A stretch of 64,000 nucleotides of DNA from Nannochloropsis oceanica (taxonomy: Eukaryota; Sar; Eustigmatophyceae; Eustigmatales; Monodopsidaceae): positions 124,001-188,000 of the forward strand of contig CP038125.1 in assembly GCA_004519485.1 (NCBI GenBank), written 5' to 3'. The number at the start of each line of letters is the position of its first letter. The stretch's first letter is position 1. The notes beneath the pieces were generated by a model. That model worked only from the letters and a program-made list of their open reading frames with translations. It was not told where the DNA came from and did no database searches. Below, piece by piece: positions 20,725-31,551 of this stretch. The translations under genes were made by a program, and so were the position numbers.

Positions 20725-22907
20725 TCACGACCACGGCTTAGCTTTCGGGGAGTCGGCGAAAGAGAAGGGGTACGCAGCATTTTTTCGGTCGTATGATTGC
20801 GTATCGCTCTCTGGTAGTTCCCCCTCCCGACTTCTACTGCTGCTCTTACTGTTAACGCTATCATAGCAGTTGTTACTGTTGCTGTTGCTGCTGCTGTTGA
20901 TACTGCTCTCTACTTGCGTGTTTGGTCTTAACTGTTCGTCTTCAGGGAGGCACACGTCGGGTGCTGACTCGCCATCAACGCAATTGCAGGTCTCTCTTTC
21001 CTCTTCTTTCCCTTTTTGTTCTTTTTCCACCTCTTGCCACCGTTGCTGCTGCTGCTGCTGCTGCTGCTGCGTCTCCACTTTATAGTCACTGCTCTCCTTC
21101 TTCTCCTCCTTGAGTTGCCGATGCAGTCGCTGCTGATCTTCGTCGAGCGCGTGTGGTTGCTTACGTCGGCGCAGGCGGGGTGACTGCTGCAGCTCGACAG
21201 CGGCCTTTGAGGAGAGGAGGGGATGGTGGTGGGTGTAAAGTGTCCCGAACATAGAGTCCAGAAACTCCAGCTCCGAAAAGTTGTAGTCGATGCGCAGGTG
21301 GTGATCCCAGTGGTACCTAGGGGAGGGTGAAAAGAGAGGGGGGGAGAGGTAAATGACAAAGGGCGCTGTCGAACACTTATTATCCACTCTAAAGTTATCT
21401 TGCCGCTACTTGTTCTTCCTCCCAGACCCTTTGGTATTATCCCTTTTTATTCAACCGTACCTGCCATCGATCAAGGTGCCGGGGATGTAAAAAGCCGAGT
21501 GATCTATCGCGGCACCAAGGCCGTTGATGAGGGCGAAGAGGACGTGGAAGTGCCAGGGCAAGGGGTTGAAGAGCTGGGCAAAGAGGAAAACGCCGAAGAC
21601 CTCCATCAGCACGAATTCGAGTGTAGAGTCCTGCCAGGCAGACAAGGCGCAGAAGTCGCGGATCTGGCAGTGGTGCCGCTTGTGCACGGCCCGATACAGG
21701 ATCTTGCTCTCGTGCATGAGCCAATGCACGCCCATGGCCCAGAGGCGGTTGATCACATTGTTTATGGTTGCCCCGCCCAAAAGTGCAGCCACGCGCACAC
21801 CGTCCTGTTGCCAGTCCCCGTGCGGCAGCAGCGGCTCGTACAGCACGGCATCGTAGGCGTACCCGAAAACCAGCAGGGCCGGGGCCAGGAGCACGCCCAC
21901 GTCAAAAAAGAAGGACGGCGCGTGCTGCGCATACGTCCTCCAGCTGCTGCGCTGGTACTTGAGGCTATACTTGTCCCAACGGCCCGAGATGTCGTGAAAG
22001 GCGATGAAAAGCACCATCAACAGGTGGCTCACCACCAGGGACACGCACACTACACCCGAAAACCACACGGCGCGCTCCATCTCCGGCGAGGCCAGGAGCG
22101 TCGACACCCATTCCCAAACTTTTTCCGCTCTTCTTCTTCCTTCCTCTCCTCCTTCATTCCCTCTTTCTCCTGTCGCTTGACAGCCTCCGTCATAGGTCCC
22201 CAAGAGGAGCTCGGAAAGGGGCAATGCATGTGGCCATTGCCGCAGCCATGCTGCACCCATATCCATGGGTGCGGGAAACCCCCCGACTGGGCAATCGGGG
22301 TCTCTTTCACCGCCAGGAGTCCACCTGTTGTATGTAGTAAGGGAGGGCAAATAGTGGGAAGGGTGTGAGTGTGTGGTTAGCTGTAGCATATGGGCGGTGC
22401 GAGATGTCCCATACGCCATAGCCAGATCCCAGGGAAGTAGTACTTCGCGGTTTTTAATATGTATCGCAGTTGCCCTTGAATGGAAGACCTGTGGATAGCA
22501 TTGATGGTCATGAGGAGTCGTGCTGTAGTCCTTTAGGCCAGCGGCAGTCTGAACGGCGAGGCTAATTAGGTGGTGTACCGTGATCGGGCGTGGCGTACGT
22601 GCTGAAAGTATGTCGCTTCTTCGCTTGTCTTCGCTGGCTTTCTTCCTCCTCGAGAGAAAGCTCGACGACGAGTCGCCGTTGGCAACCCCCTGGGCCGCCG
22701 CTGCTCTCAACAGACAGCCTTCCATCACTTAGTAGGTGCTGACACAGACTTTCCCCCTCGTTCTTTGAGGACGCAAGAGCGTAAGTGAATCACAGATACC
22801 TGGTTGTGAAAAAGGTGCATTGACACACAGCCAAAGAACATCACGTATGACAAAGCGATCCAAAATGACTTATCAACCCGCCGGCCAGTGGCGGCTTTCT
22901 TCTTCAT
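20725..22907 (-). CDS. Sterol desaturase / fatty-acid hydroxylase superfamily protein
   Basis: Likely three exons on the minus strand: 22907-22800 (tentative), 22689-21461, 21316-20725 (about 642 aa). The last intron (144 nt) is certain: its join restores LIDGRYHWDHHLRIDYNF. The superfamily is an ER membrane di-iron oxygenase group, here with the three His boxes HWLMHE, HKRHH and HWDHH. Hydrophobic segments lie around FWIALSYVMFFGCVSM (exon 1), AVWFSGVVCVSLVVSHLLM and FFFDVGVLLAPALLVF. The C-terminal 170 residues after the catalytic domain are low-complexity (poly-Gln, Lys/Glu, then Ser/Asn). Candidate roles are C-4 methyl-sterol oxidation, C-5 desaturation or fatty-acid/alkane chemistry; I cannot choose. 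Exon 1 rests on a CAG/GTATCTG donor, a TACTAAG branch-like site and phase agreement. A Helitron sits 138 bp upstream of the start. Confidence 0.8.
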
Positions 22908-23193
22908 TCTTTCCCTCAATTAAGGATGGACATGTAACGATTTCTTCATAGCTGTTGACAGCAAGTCCTGTGTGAGCTACAACAAGTGATATTGTCTTTG
23001 TCTTGGCCAGCCACTTTGGCTGGAGGAAGATCATTTCCACGCTACTAGCGGGTACGCCCGCCCTGTGGGCAGCCAGGGGTGTGTTTTTGTTGTAAGAGTC
23101 TTCGGGAAAAAGAGGGGTAAGTGAAGGAGGAACCAAAGGGGGAGCATGTATGCCAGGTGTACACCTGGGGGAGTGACTTGTGTGATGATGATG

Positions 23194-23225
<32 letters not shown>

Positions 23226-23298
23226 AGGAGGCGAAGACCAAGAGAGAAAGAGTCCGTCTTGAATGTTGTTATCTTTTATTTTTTGGGGGGTTAAAAAA

Positions 23299-23490
23299 TC
23301 CCAGGGTCAGAGCTTTCAAAAAGTCGCAATCTACTTGACGTCCCCGGTATTTGCCCACGGCCAATTCTGCGTCGCGCTCTCGAGAGCGAGAGGGATCTCC
23401 TATCGAGAGCGCGACGTAGAGTTGACAGTGGGCAAACACCGGGGACGGGATGTAGATCGCGACTTTTTGAATGCTCAGACCCTGGGATTT
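23299..23490. repeat. Inverted duplication of a helicase segment inside Helitron A
   Basis: Two arms of about 90 bp (23299-23392 and about 23400-23490) are diverged inverted copies of the helicase motif SPVFAHGQ(F/L)xVALS. They could fold into a long imperfect hairpin around the near-palindrome CGCGCTCTCGAGAGCGAGAG. The plus-oriented arm is also present in Helitron B near its 3' end, so it predates the two insertions; the minus-oriented arm is only in copy A. Confidence 0.8.
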
Positions 23491-24120
23491 GTTGACCTCC
23501 GAAACGTTGTTAGGTGTGGCCGTGCGCTGTTGTGGTAGTCTGTACTTCCATCATGTCTTGGGGTTGCGGTGGTGGTGACTGGTGGTTTCATGTACACGAA
23601 CACTTGCTTATGGACCACATTGGGTGTGGTAAGTGCGGGAGGGTGCTGGCCGTGCAGAGGAGGGGGGGTGACCATCATGGTGATGTTGGTGGGGTCTCCT
23701 ACTTTCGAAAGCGCGACATAGAATTGACCGTGGGCAAATACCGGAGACGGCAAGTAGCTTGCGATTTTTGGAAGGTCTGTCCCCGAGATTTGTTTATGGT
23801 CATGGCGAATGCAGGCTGGACCGGGTACTGACGTCGGCGGAGAATGAACGGTACGCCCTTGGTGTCGTCGTTGGTGTCCATGTTGATCCTGGGAAGGCAG
23901 TCAACATGACCCACGTGGCTCCCCGTCAGAATTTTGGCCTGGATGACGCGAGGACAAAGATGCATGATGAGCAAACGTGTCCCATTGGCGAGGCCTTGTG
24001 CCGGGTTTACGTTCCGCAACAGGATAATAAGTATGCCTACTTTCAACCATAGTTGGCGCGGGGCGAAGCCGGGCGGGTTCATGGAGTTTAAGAGCTCCGT
24101 GGGGTAGCCTGTCTGCTGAA
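23480..24120 (-). pseudogene. Helitron Pif1-like helicase, C-terminal remnant
   Basis: The minus-strand reading gives YPTELLNSMNPPGFAP, LKVGILIILLRNVNPAQGL, NGTRLLIMHLCPRVIQAKIL, FAMTINKSRGQTFQ, then after a frame change SPVFAHGQFYVALSKVGD and TPNVVHKQVF. These are the last motifs of the Helitron helicase, including the conserved NVV tail. The N-terminal helicase motifs and Rep are missing. The frame change after the KSRGQTFQ block shows the sequence is no longer coding. Confidence 0.82.
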
Positions 24121-24709
24121 AGGTATGCCTTTTCTCACCGCTTACATTACCGTTATCGTCGTCTTCACCACAATTCATGTCTCCGACGGTACACAATAGA
24201 CATGGCGGTACTGTGCTGTGAGTGAAGGTGGGAGAGTAGGAGTACGGCGTTAAGCTGTGTTGCAAGGGGGAGCGGTATGGGGGATGGCCCATCGCCAATG
24301 CCCATACTTGGAATACGTCATCACCAAAACCACCCTCCACCCTCGATAAACATGGAGAAGGGCAAAGGAGGGAGCTACGCTACTCAGTGCATGGTCAGTG
24401 TACGGGAGTGCGCTCTTAAGACGCTTGTCTCAGTTGTGCCCTGGTCGAGGGAAGAGGAAATTGACTCGAGGGGAGTTGAAGGGGGAACGATGATTTATGG
24501 ACCCGTGGGCCGCAGAACACTCCAAATTGAGGCACGGGAAGTTCAAAACCACACAAACCACGGGAAGACGTCACAAAGATTGCATGAAGTCGTGTGCATT
24601 GTATTTTTCTCCAGGTGCATTGCTAAGCGTGCATGTGCTTTGGTGGTTAAGGAAAGAGAAGAACGCGGAAACCATCGTTTTAAGTGCGCGACAGACAGAC
24701 AAAAATCGA

Positions 24710-25135
24710 TTAATACTTTCGACAAAAATCGATAATCGATGATTGAAATACTTTAGATTAGATTGGCCATTTATTCATACTCCTATGTCTGGCATGTACT
24801 GTGTTGTGGTCCCTCATTTTATCCTTTTGCATTCTTGTGTATGCGAGTCACATATTGAATTGGTTGTAAATGTGGCCCTCCTGCTTACGTGGTTCATGGT
24901 GATCTATGTCCTGATTTCTTTTGTCTATGGAAAGGGTGCAGATGCCATTTATATTTTTCTCTCTGCATGTCAGTCTCAATTCGCCCTCTCCCGTTGTCTA
25001 TTCGTGGTAGGTAAATCGTCACAAAACCTGAACATGTCCTACAAATCTTCTGAACACATTTAGTGCTTTTTAAGTGTTCTCCCCGGAATCGCATAAGCCC
25101 AAAGGCGTTGGTCCAGTTTTCACTTTCCTAATTGA
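24710..25135. other. Intergenic, no gene seen
   Basis: Between the Helitron 5' end and the 3' end of the qRRM gene. AT-rich, with overlapping ATCGAT motifs near 24705-24740 just outside the element. Confidence 0.5.
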
Positions 25136-27265
25136 CTAGACAGTGAGGGTGGCTCCATCGGCGGCCGCGGCGGCCAGGTCGTCTTCGTCGTCCTTCTTGA
25201 GGAAGGCTTCGTTATTGTCATTGATGTTGCCAGCACTGCTGGAGCTAGTCGTCGTGTCATTCGTCTCGCTACGGGTACTGCTAGTGTTGCAAGTCTCCAC
25301 GGTACTGCCGCTATTGCCAGCAGCCGTTGCCCCCTGCTGCTGCCGTTGCTGCTCTTGCTGCTGCTGCTGCTGCTGCTCCTGCTGATGGTGGTACTGCTGC
25401 CCGATCATGGACCGAGCTAGCTCCTCGGGCGTTGTTCGAAATAGCTCTACGTACCGGCTCCCGAGCGTGGACCGGTCCTTGGCCTTTTGGGCACTGCGGG
25501 CCTCCATGGCGCTCGCAAAGGAGACGAAGGCCTCCCCCGTCATTCGGCCGTCGGCGCGCAGGACCACATGGATGTTGTCCAGCTGCACATTGAAGTCTGC
25601 GGAGGAGGGAAGGGAAGATGGAGAGTGAGTGATACCCCAGCATTGAGCTCACCACTTTTCTACGTGTTTACCTTCAAAAAAGACCTGGACATCAAGCTTG
25701 GTGGAGGTGAAGGGCAGACCGCGCATCTTGAGGATCTCAGAGTTCTGCGCCTGCTCCGTCGCGGCGATGGCGACTTCTCTCGAAACACCCGGCGTGGCTG
25801 CGGCTTGGCCTTGTAAGGAGTTTTTGTGGTGGTTGTTATCGTTGTTGTTTTTGTTCTTACTGTTGGTGCTACTGCTGGGGGCATGGTGTGCGTTGTGGGC
25901 GGCGTGACTCTGGCTGCGGCTGTGGCTGGAGGAGACAATGCCCTGTTGCTGTTGGTGCGGTTGCGGCATCTGGACATCCTGCTGCAGGAGCTGATGGGGA
26001 AGGCAGTGGACATGTGCGTGCTGTTGCTGCTGATGAGGGTGCTGGTGGTTGTGGTGGTGGTAATGCTGGTGGTACAGCTGGGCAGCATGGTACTCTTGAT
26101 GCACACCCTCTCGTTCCCCGCCGGGCGCTCGTTCCGAGAGGGCATCAGGGTGGTAGTGATGATGCGGCCTGTATAAGGAGAAGAGATTGCGCGAATCAAA
26201 AGCAATAGATTTTCACATCCATCCCTTTGACTGGGCTCTTACCGACGATGTCGACCGACCTCCCAATTTTGGGCGATGGCGTTGTAGTAGTCGAAGCGCT
26301 TGGCGATGAAGATCTCGATGTACCGCCGTCCCATGTTTTGCCTACAGTGCCAATGAGGAATATTGAAGAGAGAGAAAGTAGACCGAAATTAACGAAATTC
26401 ATGTGTGGACGAGCAAATTTCTCCCCTTTCCTTTGTAGAGCAGCTGCCTTACCTGTCCCTGCCCAATGCGAGCTGCATGTCCATGACTGACCTAAAGAGG
26501 ACCATGCACTCACCCTTGTTCATCATCACCACGTCCAGCACCCCGATCCCCTGTTGTCGTGTGTTGAGTGAATGTGCAGACATGAGGACTAGTAAATTCC
26601 CAACCAGTCTTTACATGGGCCACACCACTGCTGACCTGGAAGAAGAGGATGACGTCCCGGACTTGCGCCTCGAACGGTAGACCACGCAGGCGAACGACTG
26701 GGAAGGGCCCCAAAAAATCCTCCAACATCTCCTGGCCATTGCCGCTGCTTGATTCAACGTGTCCACTGGCCGCCGATGTGCTCGGGGAATTCCCTACGCA
26801 GGCAACAAGAGGATGGTTGGTGAGACCGCACATTTGTATGGGGGGAGGCACACACCCAGCAGCCTGGTCGAAAGTGCGTGCAAATCCTTCCTGATCATAC
26901 GTCATACCTCTCCCAAAACATAGCCTGCGGTGTCACTTACCAGCTGCAAGGTGGAGAGCGTGAGTCTCGGAGGGCCAGACATGGGGGGGCATGCCTTGGA
27001 CGGACACGAGGGCAGACCCCACTATATGCTGGCCGGGTCCCGTGCGGTACTGTGTTTTGGGGAAGGACGTATAAAGGACAGGTGAGGGGGTGAATTTGTG
27101 GCTAAAAAAGCAATTCATCTGAGGGTCTCTGCGTACTACATGACATAAATGGCCGAAGGATTCGCTCGCATTCTGACTCACCACCATTTGCTCCTGGAGG
27201 GAAGTATAGTCGACAGCGCCGTAGTCGGAGGGGTTCACAACACTATGAGCGTAATGGCGTTCCAT
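25136..27265 (-). CDS. hnRNP F/H-like RNA-binding protein with two quasi-RRMs
   Basis: Seven exons on the minus strand: 27265-27182, 27049-26941, 26793-26636, 26550-26453, 26341-26243, 26168-25672, 25596-25136 (501 aa). Introns are short (about 65-150 nt) and all phases close. qRRM1 spans exons 3-5: VVRLRGLPFEAQVRDVILFF, IGVLDVVMMNKGECMVLF, then QNMGRRYIEIFIAKRFDYYN. qRRM2 spans exons 6-7: ILKMRGLPFTSTKLDVQVFF, LDNIHVVLRADGRMTGEAFV, TLGSRYVELFRTTPEEL. The RGLPF and GxRYIE patterns are diagnostic of hnRNP F/H quasi-RRMs, which bind G-tracts and control splicing in the nucleus. The linker and C-terminus are His/Gln/Asn-rich, prion-like low-complexity sequence, partly from CAG/CTG repeats. The most exon-rich gene here. 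Confidence 0.88.
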
Positions 27266-28050
27266 GATGAGCAGTCGAAGGGCTGAGGCTGCCTTGTGCC
27301 CTGCTGGGGAATGTGCCGCTGCGGAAGCAACCCCTATTCTGAAGACGGTGGTTTCGGAAAGCGTATTTGGTCAAGGGCGGGACGGTCAAACACAGGCCTC
27401 ATATTCATCATATTGTTCCAAGTTGTCACGAGAAGACAGGGTGGAAGCAGGTCGCCCTGGGGCCAAGTGGCCAAATTATTTAGCAATGCGTTCGCCCGAT
27501 CGCACCGGCGATCCTCACAACGTGCGTGCTCGGAATCCGGGGGAAATTCATAAGGAGAGAAACTACTTAATTCGCCAACAAGAACGGCTCAAGAACGGCT
27601 CTTTCATCTCCTCTCCTCGTGCACAGCTCAAAAATCGAACAAATGGAACCTTGTCGAGTCAATCCCCGTTGACGCAAGTCCATTCTCCATGCATTGATGA
27701 CCTTGTGGAGGAATTAGTCTACCGGCGCTGGCATAGTTTTCATATCATGGTGGACAGCTTGTGTCACACGGCGAAGGAAATGGCGACCAGACCTGCCTCT
27801 CAGCCTCCGACGTGGTGAAAACGATACCCTGCGAGGCTGGCATTATCGACCTCCATGAGTCCCTCCTCAACGATAAGCCGACAGCACTGCCTCTGAAACA
27901 GCTGATGTAGAGCCCAGAAACAGTATTCCCATAATGAGGAGCAAATGTGTGTATGTGTGAATGTGTGAAATGTGTGATGTGTGATATGATGTGATGTAAT
28001 GTATGTGTATATGTGATATGTGATAAATATATATATGTATTGGTTCTTTA
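27266..28050. other. Intergenic region upstream of the qRRM gene
   Basis: It must hold the qRRM promoter. A 184-codon plus-strand open frame (27264-27818) has no recognised motif or splice context and is not called. A TG/TGTA-rich microsatellite occupies about 27945-28035. Confidence 0.45.
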
Positions 28051-28208
28051 GTTCTTTTTGCCGTTCCTACATCCCTCTAGAACTATCGCATGCAACCTGC
28101 GTCCTCTAGGACTTGCATACGAGGGGGAGCCTTCCAACAAGAAATTGTTGCCTATTCACCCCTTATCCCTTGTCCGAGTTTTTCTAGCGACTTTGACTGG
28201 TTTTTGGG
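28051..28208 (+). repeat. Second solo end of the Fanzor-element family
   Basis: Homologous to 59173-59330 and 17002-17173, in the same orientation, preceded by TA (28049-28050). It carries GCATGCAA/TTGCATAC (28088-28095, 28113-28120) and AACAA/TTGTT (28136-28149) palindromes and the invariant GTCCGAGTTTTTCTAGCGACTT block. Homology stops at about 28205 in front of unrelated sequence, so only the end survives. Confidence 0.85.
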
Positions 28209-29625
28209 TGCGGCGGCAGTAAACAAAACAGCTACGTGCCACGCACGCTTGCCTCAGCGCCCCCCTGTTCCTTTGGTGTGGCCACGATACTGTCGTACAC
28301 CTCCAGGTTGACGCGCGGGTGGATCAGCTGTGGGCGTGTGGGTGTGGGGCGCAGTGAATGGGCGGGTAGGAAGGAGGGAAAGGAGGGGGGGGGGATAGGT
28401 GGATGCGGCGGCAGTAAACAAAACAGCCGCGTGCCACGCACGCTTGCGTCGGTTCTTGGGAGGAGGGGAAAGCATTCTACTGCACCTGGTAATCTACCAT
28501 CATGGTAGTGTAGCAGCTGTTGTCCAACATGTAACAACTGGCCTGGACTAGCCTGAAGCCAATGCCCAAATACGCATCCCTCGTCCCAGAATGTCACAAA
28601 AAGCTTGTCAAACTATTTTTTTGTAGAAGAAGAAAGGAAGAGTCAACGAATGCACTTTCCTTGGGAGGAGCTCGGCGACTCGTTCGGATTTGGGGCGGGA
28701 TGTGCTTACTTTATCTGACGCACAGGCCAGATTTCATACCATGCTTTGTTTCTGCTTGGCTTCCATCCAAGACCGTATACGTGAGTTGTTGACTTAAAAG
28801 ACGACGGGTAAAGGGACTTTCCTTTCTAGGACTTTCGGGTAGCGCCTGCCTTGCCGAGGGCGCACATACCACCCAAAGGAAAAGCAGATGCACGCACGCA
28901 CGCGCTGGAATCACCGAAAGATTCGACAACTTCGAGCCTGGCTTTTCCGTACTCCCCAAGGGATCATGAGAATGTGCGGCCTAAAAAGCAAGATACCATC
29001 TTTTGCGTCCAATTTTATCGTTGCTATCATGCAAAAATGATCACCTGCCAATTAATCATTGCCTGGTGTACTTTTTGGTATATTTCCAACACATGGTATG
29101 TGCCCGTTGGAGGGAACGGGCACATACCAAAATATTCACGGTTTTCACCTTTGTGTTTTTCCCAAGCACCACCCCACCAATTGACCTGTCGCACAAAAGA
29201 TAAAGAAGAATCAGGTCTACATTTTTCACTACGTGACTTGGTGTGTCTTTTTCCTTTAAATTGGTTCTTTAGAAACTATCCTTCCTTCTCGCCCAAAAAT
29301 GCCCTCCCCCGCCATCCAAATGTCTCCATACACCGTATCGCTATTTCGCCTCCATAGTCTCTGCATCAGGGACCTTTCATGCTATCTCCTTTATTCGTAA
29401 CGCTATCTTCATACGTAATGCAGAAACTTCCATGTTCACGAAGAAATCACCACAACATGCATTAGAAGACGGTGGTGCCTATTCGCCGGTCCCTATACCC
29501 TAGTCTTTGCTTGCAAGGATGGCCAGCAGTGTGCGTGGAATCACTCCACAAGGTTTGGTCCCAGGCCCACATCAGTTTTTACGAATCAAGCACCAAGCAA
29601 AGATGTTCACGCTGCTTTTTACTCT
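28209..29625. other. Intergenic stretch with a 45-bp direct repeat
   Basis: No complete gene. Two direct repeats (28208-28253 and 28402-28447; core GCGGCGGCAGTAAACAAAAC and GTGCCACGCACGCTTGC) bracket a minus-strand open segment LIHPRVNLEVYDSIVATPKE preceded by a good polypyrimidine-AG acceptor. That could be an orphan terminal exon, but no partner exon is visible. A 15-bp perfect inverted repeat lies at 29094-29129. The plus-strand frame 28851-29357 has no recognisable domain. Confidence 0.4.
29094..29129. repeat. Perfect 15-bp inverted repeat with GGAGGG loop
   Basis: Arms TGGTATGTGCCCGTT (29094-29108) and AACGGGCACATACCA (29115-29129) pair perfectly across a 6-base loop. No U-run follows and no gene ends here, so it is not an obvious terminator or histone-type element. 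Confidence 0.9.
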
Positions 29626-31551
29626 CTATCGGCGCTGTTGTGTCGAAGTTGTTGCCGGGGCAGAGGAAAAGGCGGCTTGGTATGGTGCTGCCCCTGTCAC
29701 ACTCGTATAGGCTCCCCCACCACCGCCACCCACCCTATTGCCAATGCCTGGGAAGCCGCCCATGCGCAAATACACTCCGAAAGCTACCCCAGCGCTGACA
29801 AGCACTAGGAGCAACAAAGAGCCAAAGATCCAGCCGCCGGCGCTGCCACTGCCTGCCATGCCACTTCTTTTGGCGCCCCCGCTGCTCTTGTGACGGTAGG
29901 TGGGGGGGATGACGGACTCGTCCCCCGCACCGGTGTCTGCGCTGGCTATGGCTGTGCCAGCCCCCAGCTTTTGACCCAGGACCTTGGCCGTGCCCTGCCC
30001 GGGCTTCTGCCAGACGCGCACGGACTTAACCTGCAGCGCAGAGTCCCGACCGGCCCATGTCGGGTACCAGACATCCTTGGCCTTGGCGAACAGGTAGGGC
30101 GCGCCGGTGCCCGTGTTGGTCCACGGCTTGCCGTCCTCACCATCCACAAAAAAGTTGGAGAGGCCACCCACAGCAACGTTCAGGATCAGATAAAACGGCT
30201 GGTCGAAGGGCGCGGCGTTGGAACGGCCCTCCCAGGGGTTATGCGTGCCGGGCACGTCGGCGAAGGCGCCCCGCGAGAAGAAGGGTTTGTCGAACTTGAC
30301 CTCAAGGATCTTTTGGTCCTCCGTGTCCAGGTAGGTGAAGAGGCCGTGCTCGTCCCAGGCCAGACCGAAGACATGGAAGTCGTCATTGAAGGTGCCTGTG
30401 CCTTTGGGGAGCGTGTACGACTGGCAGGTCATCTCGAACTTGTCAAGCGCAAAGTAGGGCCCCCAGTGCATGCAGCTGCCGAAGGAGTCGAAACCACCCT
30501 TACTGTACCCTGGTTTATTGCCTCGCGACTCCATCAAGTCGATTTCGCCCGAGGCTGGCCACTGCCCGTAGGCATTCTTCTCGGGTAGCAGCCAGATGGC
30601 GGGCCAGAGCCAATCCCCGCGCGGCAGCTTGGCCTCCACCTCCAGGCGACCATATTGAAACGTGAAGGTGCCCGTGGTACGCAGGCGCGCCGACTGCACC
30701 GGGTTAATCACCAGCTGCGCGCCGGCATCTGCCATACGCTCGCAACCGTAGAAGGCGTTGGACGTGCAGGCGTCGGACGGCCACATGCCCCACATGTCGT
30801 AGCGGAACGGCTTCTCGCCCAGCACGTTCTCCTCCCCCAACGTCTCGGCCGTCAGCGTGGGCTGCAGGTAAAGCACGCCGTCTTCCACGAAGCTGTTGGT
30901 GCGATTGTTGGTGTAGTACTGGAACTCCCAATTCCCGCCGCCGGACATGGTGATGTCATGCTCCCAGATGTCCATGTCGAGCTCCTCGAACGTATCCTCG
31001 AATACGAGCACTTCCGCCCCGGCCCCCTCCACCGCCAAACCCGTGACCAGACTCTTCCGCCAGCTGCCCGTCGCCACAGTGCGGCCCTTCCCCCCCCCCA
31101 GCACCTTTTCGCCCAGCGCCTTCTCCCGTGCTCGTAGCTGTGCCTCACGCTCCGCCAGCTTCAGGAGGGAGAAAGGGAGGGAGGGTGGGAGTGGAGCAGG
31201 ATTAGTGCGTGCTGAGATGCATTCCATAAATATTCACAGAGATAGAGGCCGACAGATGACAGCTACAAACATGCCCTTGTCGCCTCCAATTCATGTTTGA
31301 TCCAAAGTCCACACTCCAAAAATATTCACGGGTTCCTATTGGTCTATGCATGGTCCAGCGCACCAGCATGGACCAGGGCATCCCACCAAGCCATTACATC
31401 CCTCCTACGCGCTTACCTTACTGCTCCATTGCTCTAACGCCTGGCGCTCTGCATCCAAAGACGTAGCGGAAGCCTGACTGGTAAGGGAGGCGGCAGATCC
31501 GATGGTCAAACTAGCCGTGGCCACGGCCGCGCCGATGAATGCTCTCACCAT
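29626..31551 (-). CDS. Membrane-anchored GH16 beta-1,3-glucanase (laminarinase-like)
   Basis: Two exons on the minus strand: 31551-31417 and 31158-29626 (555 aa); 258-nt intron with AAG/GTAAGC donor. Exon 1 encodes a secretory leader (MVRAFIGAAVATASLTIGSA). A short charged helix precedes the GH16 jelly-roll domain (about residues 95-420). The catalytic motif is GEIDLMES (nucleophile Glu250, acid/base Glu255), with upstream WPAIWLLPE and downstream WDEHGLFTYLD. The ESRGN extension is typical of the laminarinase / beta-1,3-glucan-binding branch, so the storage glucan chrysolaminarin or a wall beta-1,3-glucan is a plausible substrate (inference). Near the C-terminus GWIFGSLLLLVLVSAGVAFG is a transmembrane helix followed by a Gly/Ala/Ser-rich tail, giving a type I anchor with the enzyme on the luminal or outer side. 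Confidence 0.88.

Larger units (their letters stand above)
23045..24709 (-). mobile_element. Decayed Helitron (copy A)
   Basis: Rolling-circle DNA transposon, 1665 bp, oriented 5' to 3' on the minus strand. Read on that strand it starts A/TCGATTTTTGTCTGTC (host A retained, at 24709) and ends with a GCGGG-CGTA-CCCGC hairpin then CTAG/T (23045), which is the textbook Helitron A-TC...CTRR-T structure. Both ends match copy B (48779-51319): about 430 bp at the 5' side (24280-24709 against 50880-51319) and about 350 bp at the 3' side. Inside are pieces of the Pif1-type helicase. No Rep (HUH) domain is left, so it is non-autonomous. Confidence 0.85.

Noticed and set aside
23193-23220. (TG)n run as a regulatory element
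   Set aside because: Simple microsatellite inside Helitron A; nothing supports function.
27264-27818. 184-codon plus-strand frame
   Set aside because: Starts on top of the qRRM start codon on the other strand and shows no motif or splice context.
28851-29357. 168-codon plus-strand frame
   Set aside because: Contains the 15-bp hairpin and AT-rich patches; composition unlike the real genes here.
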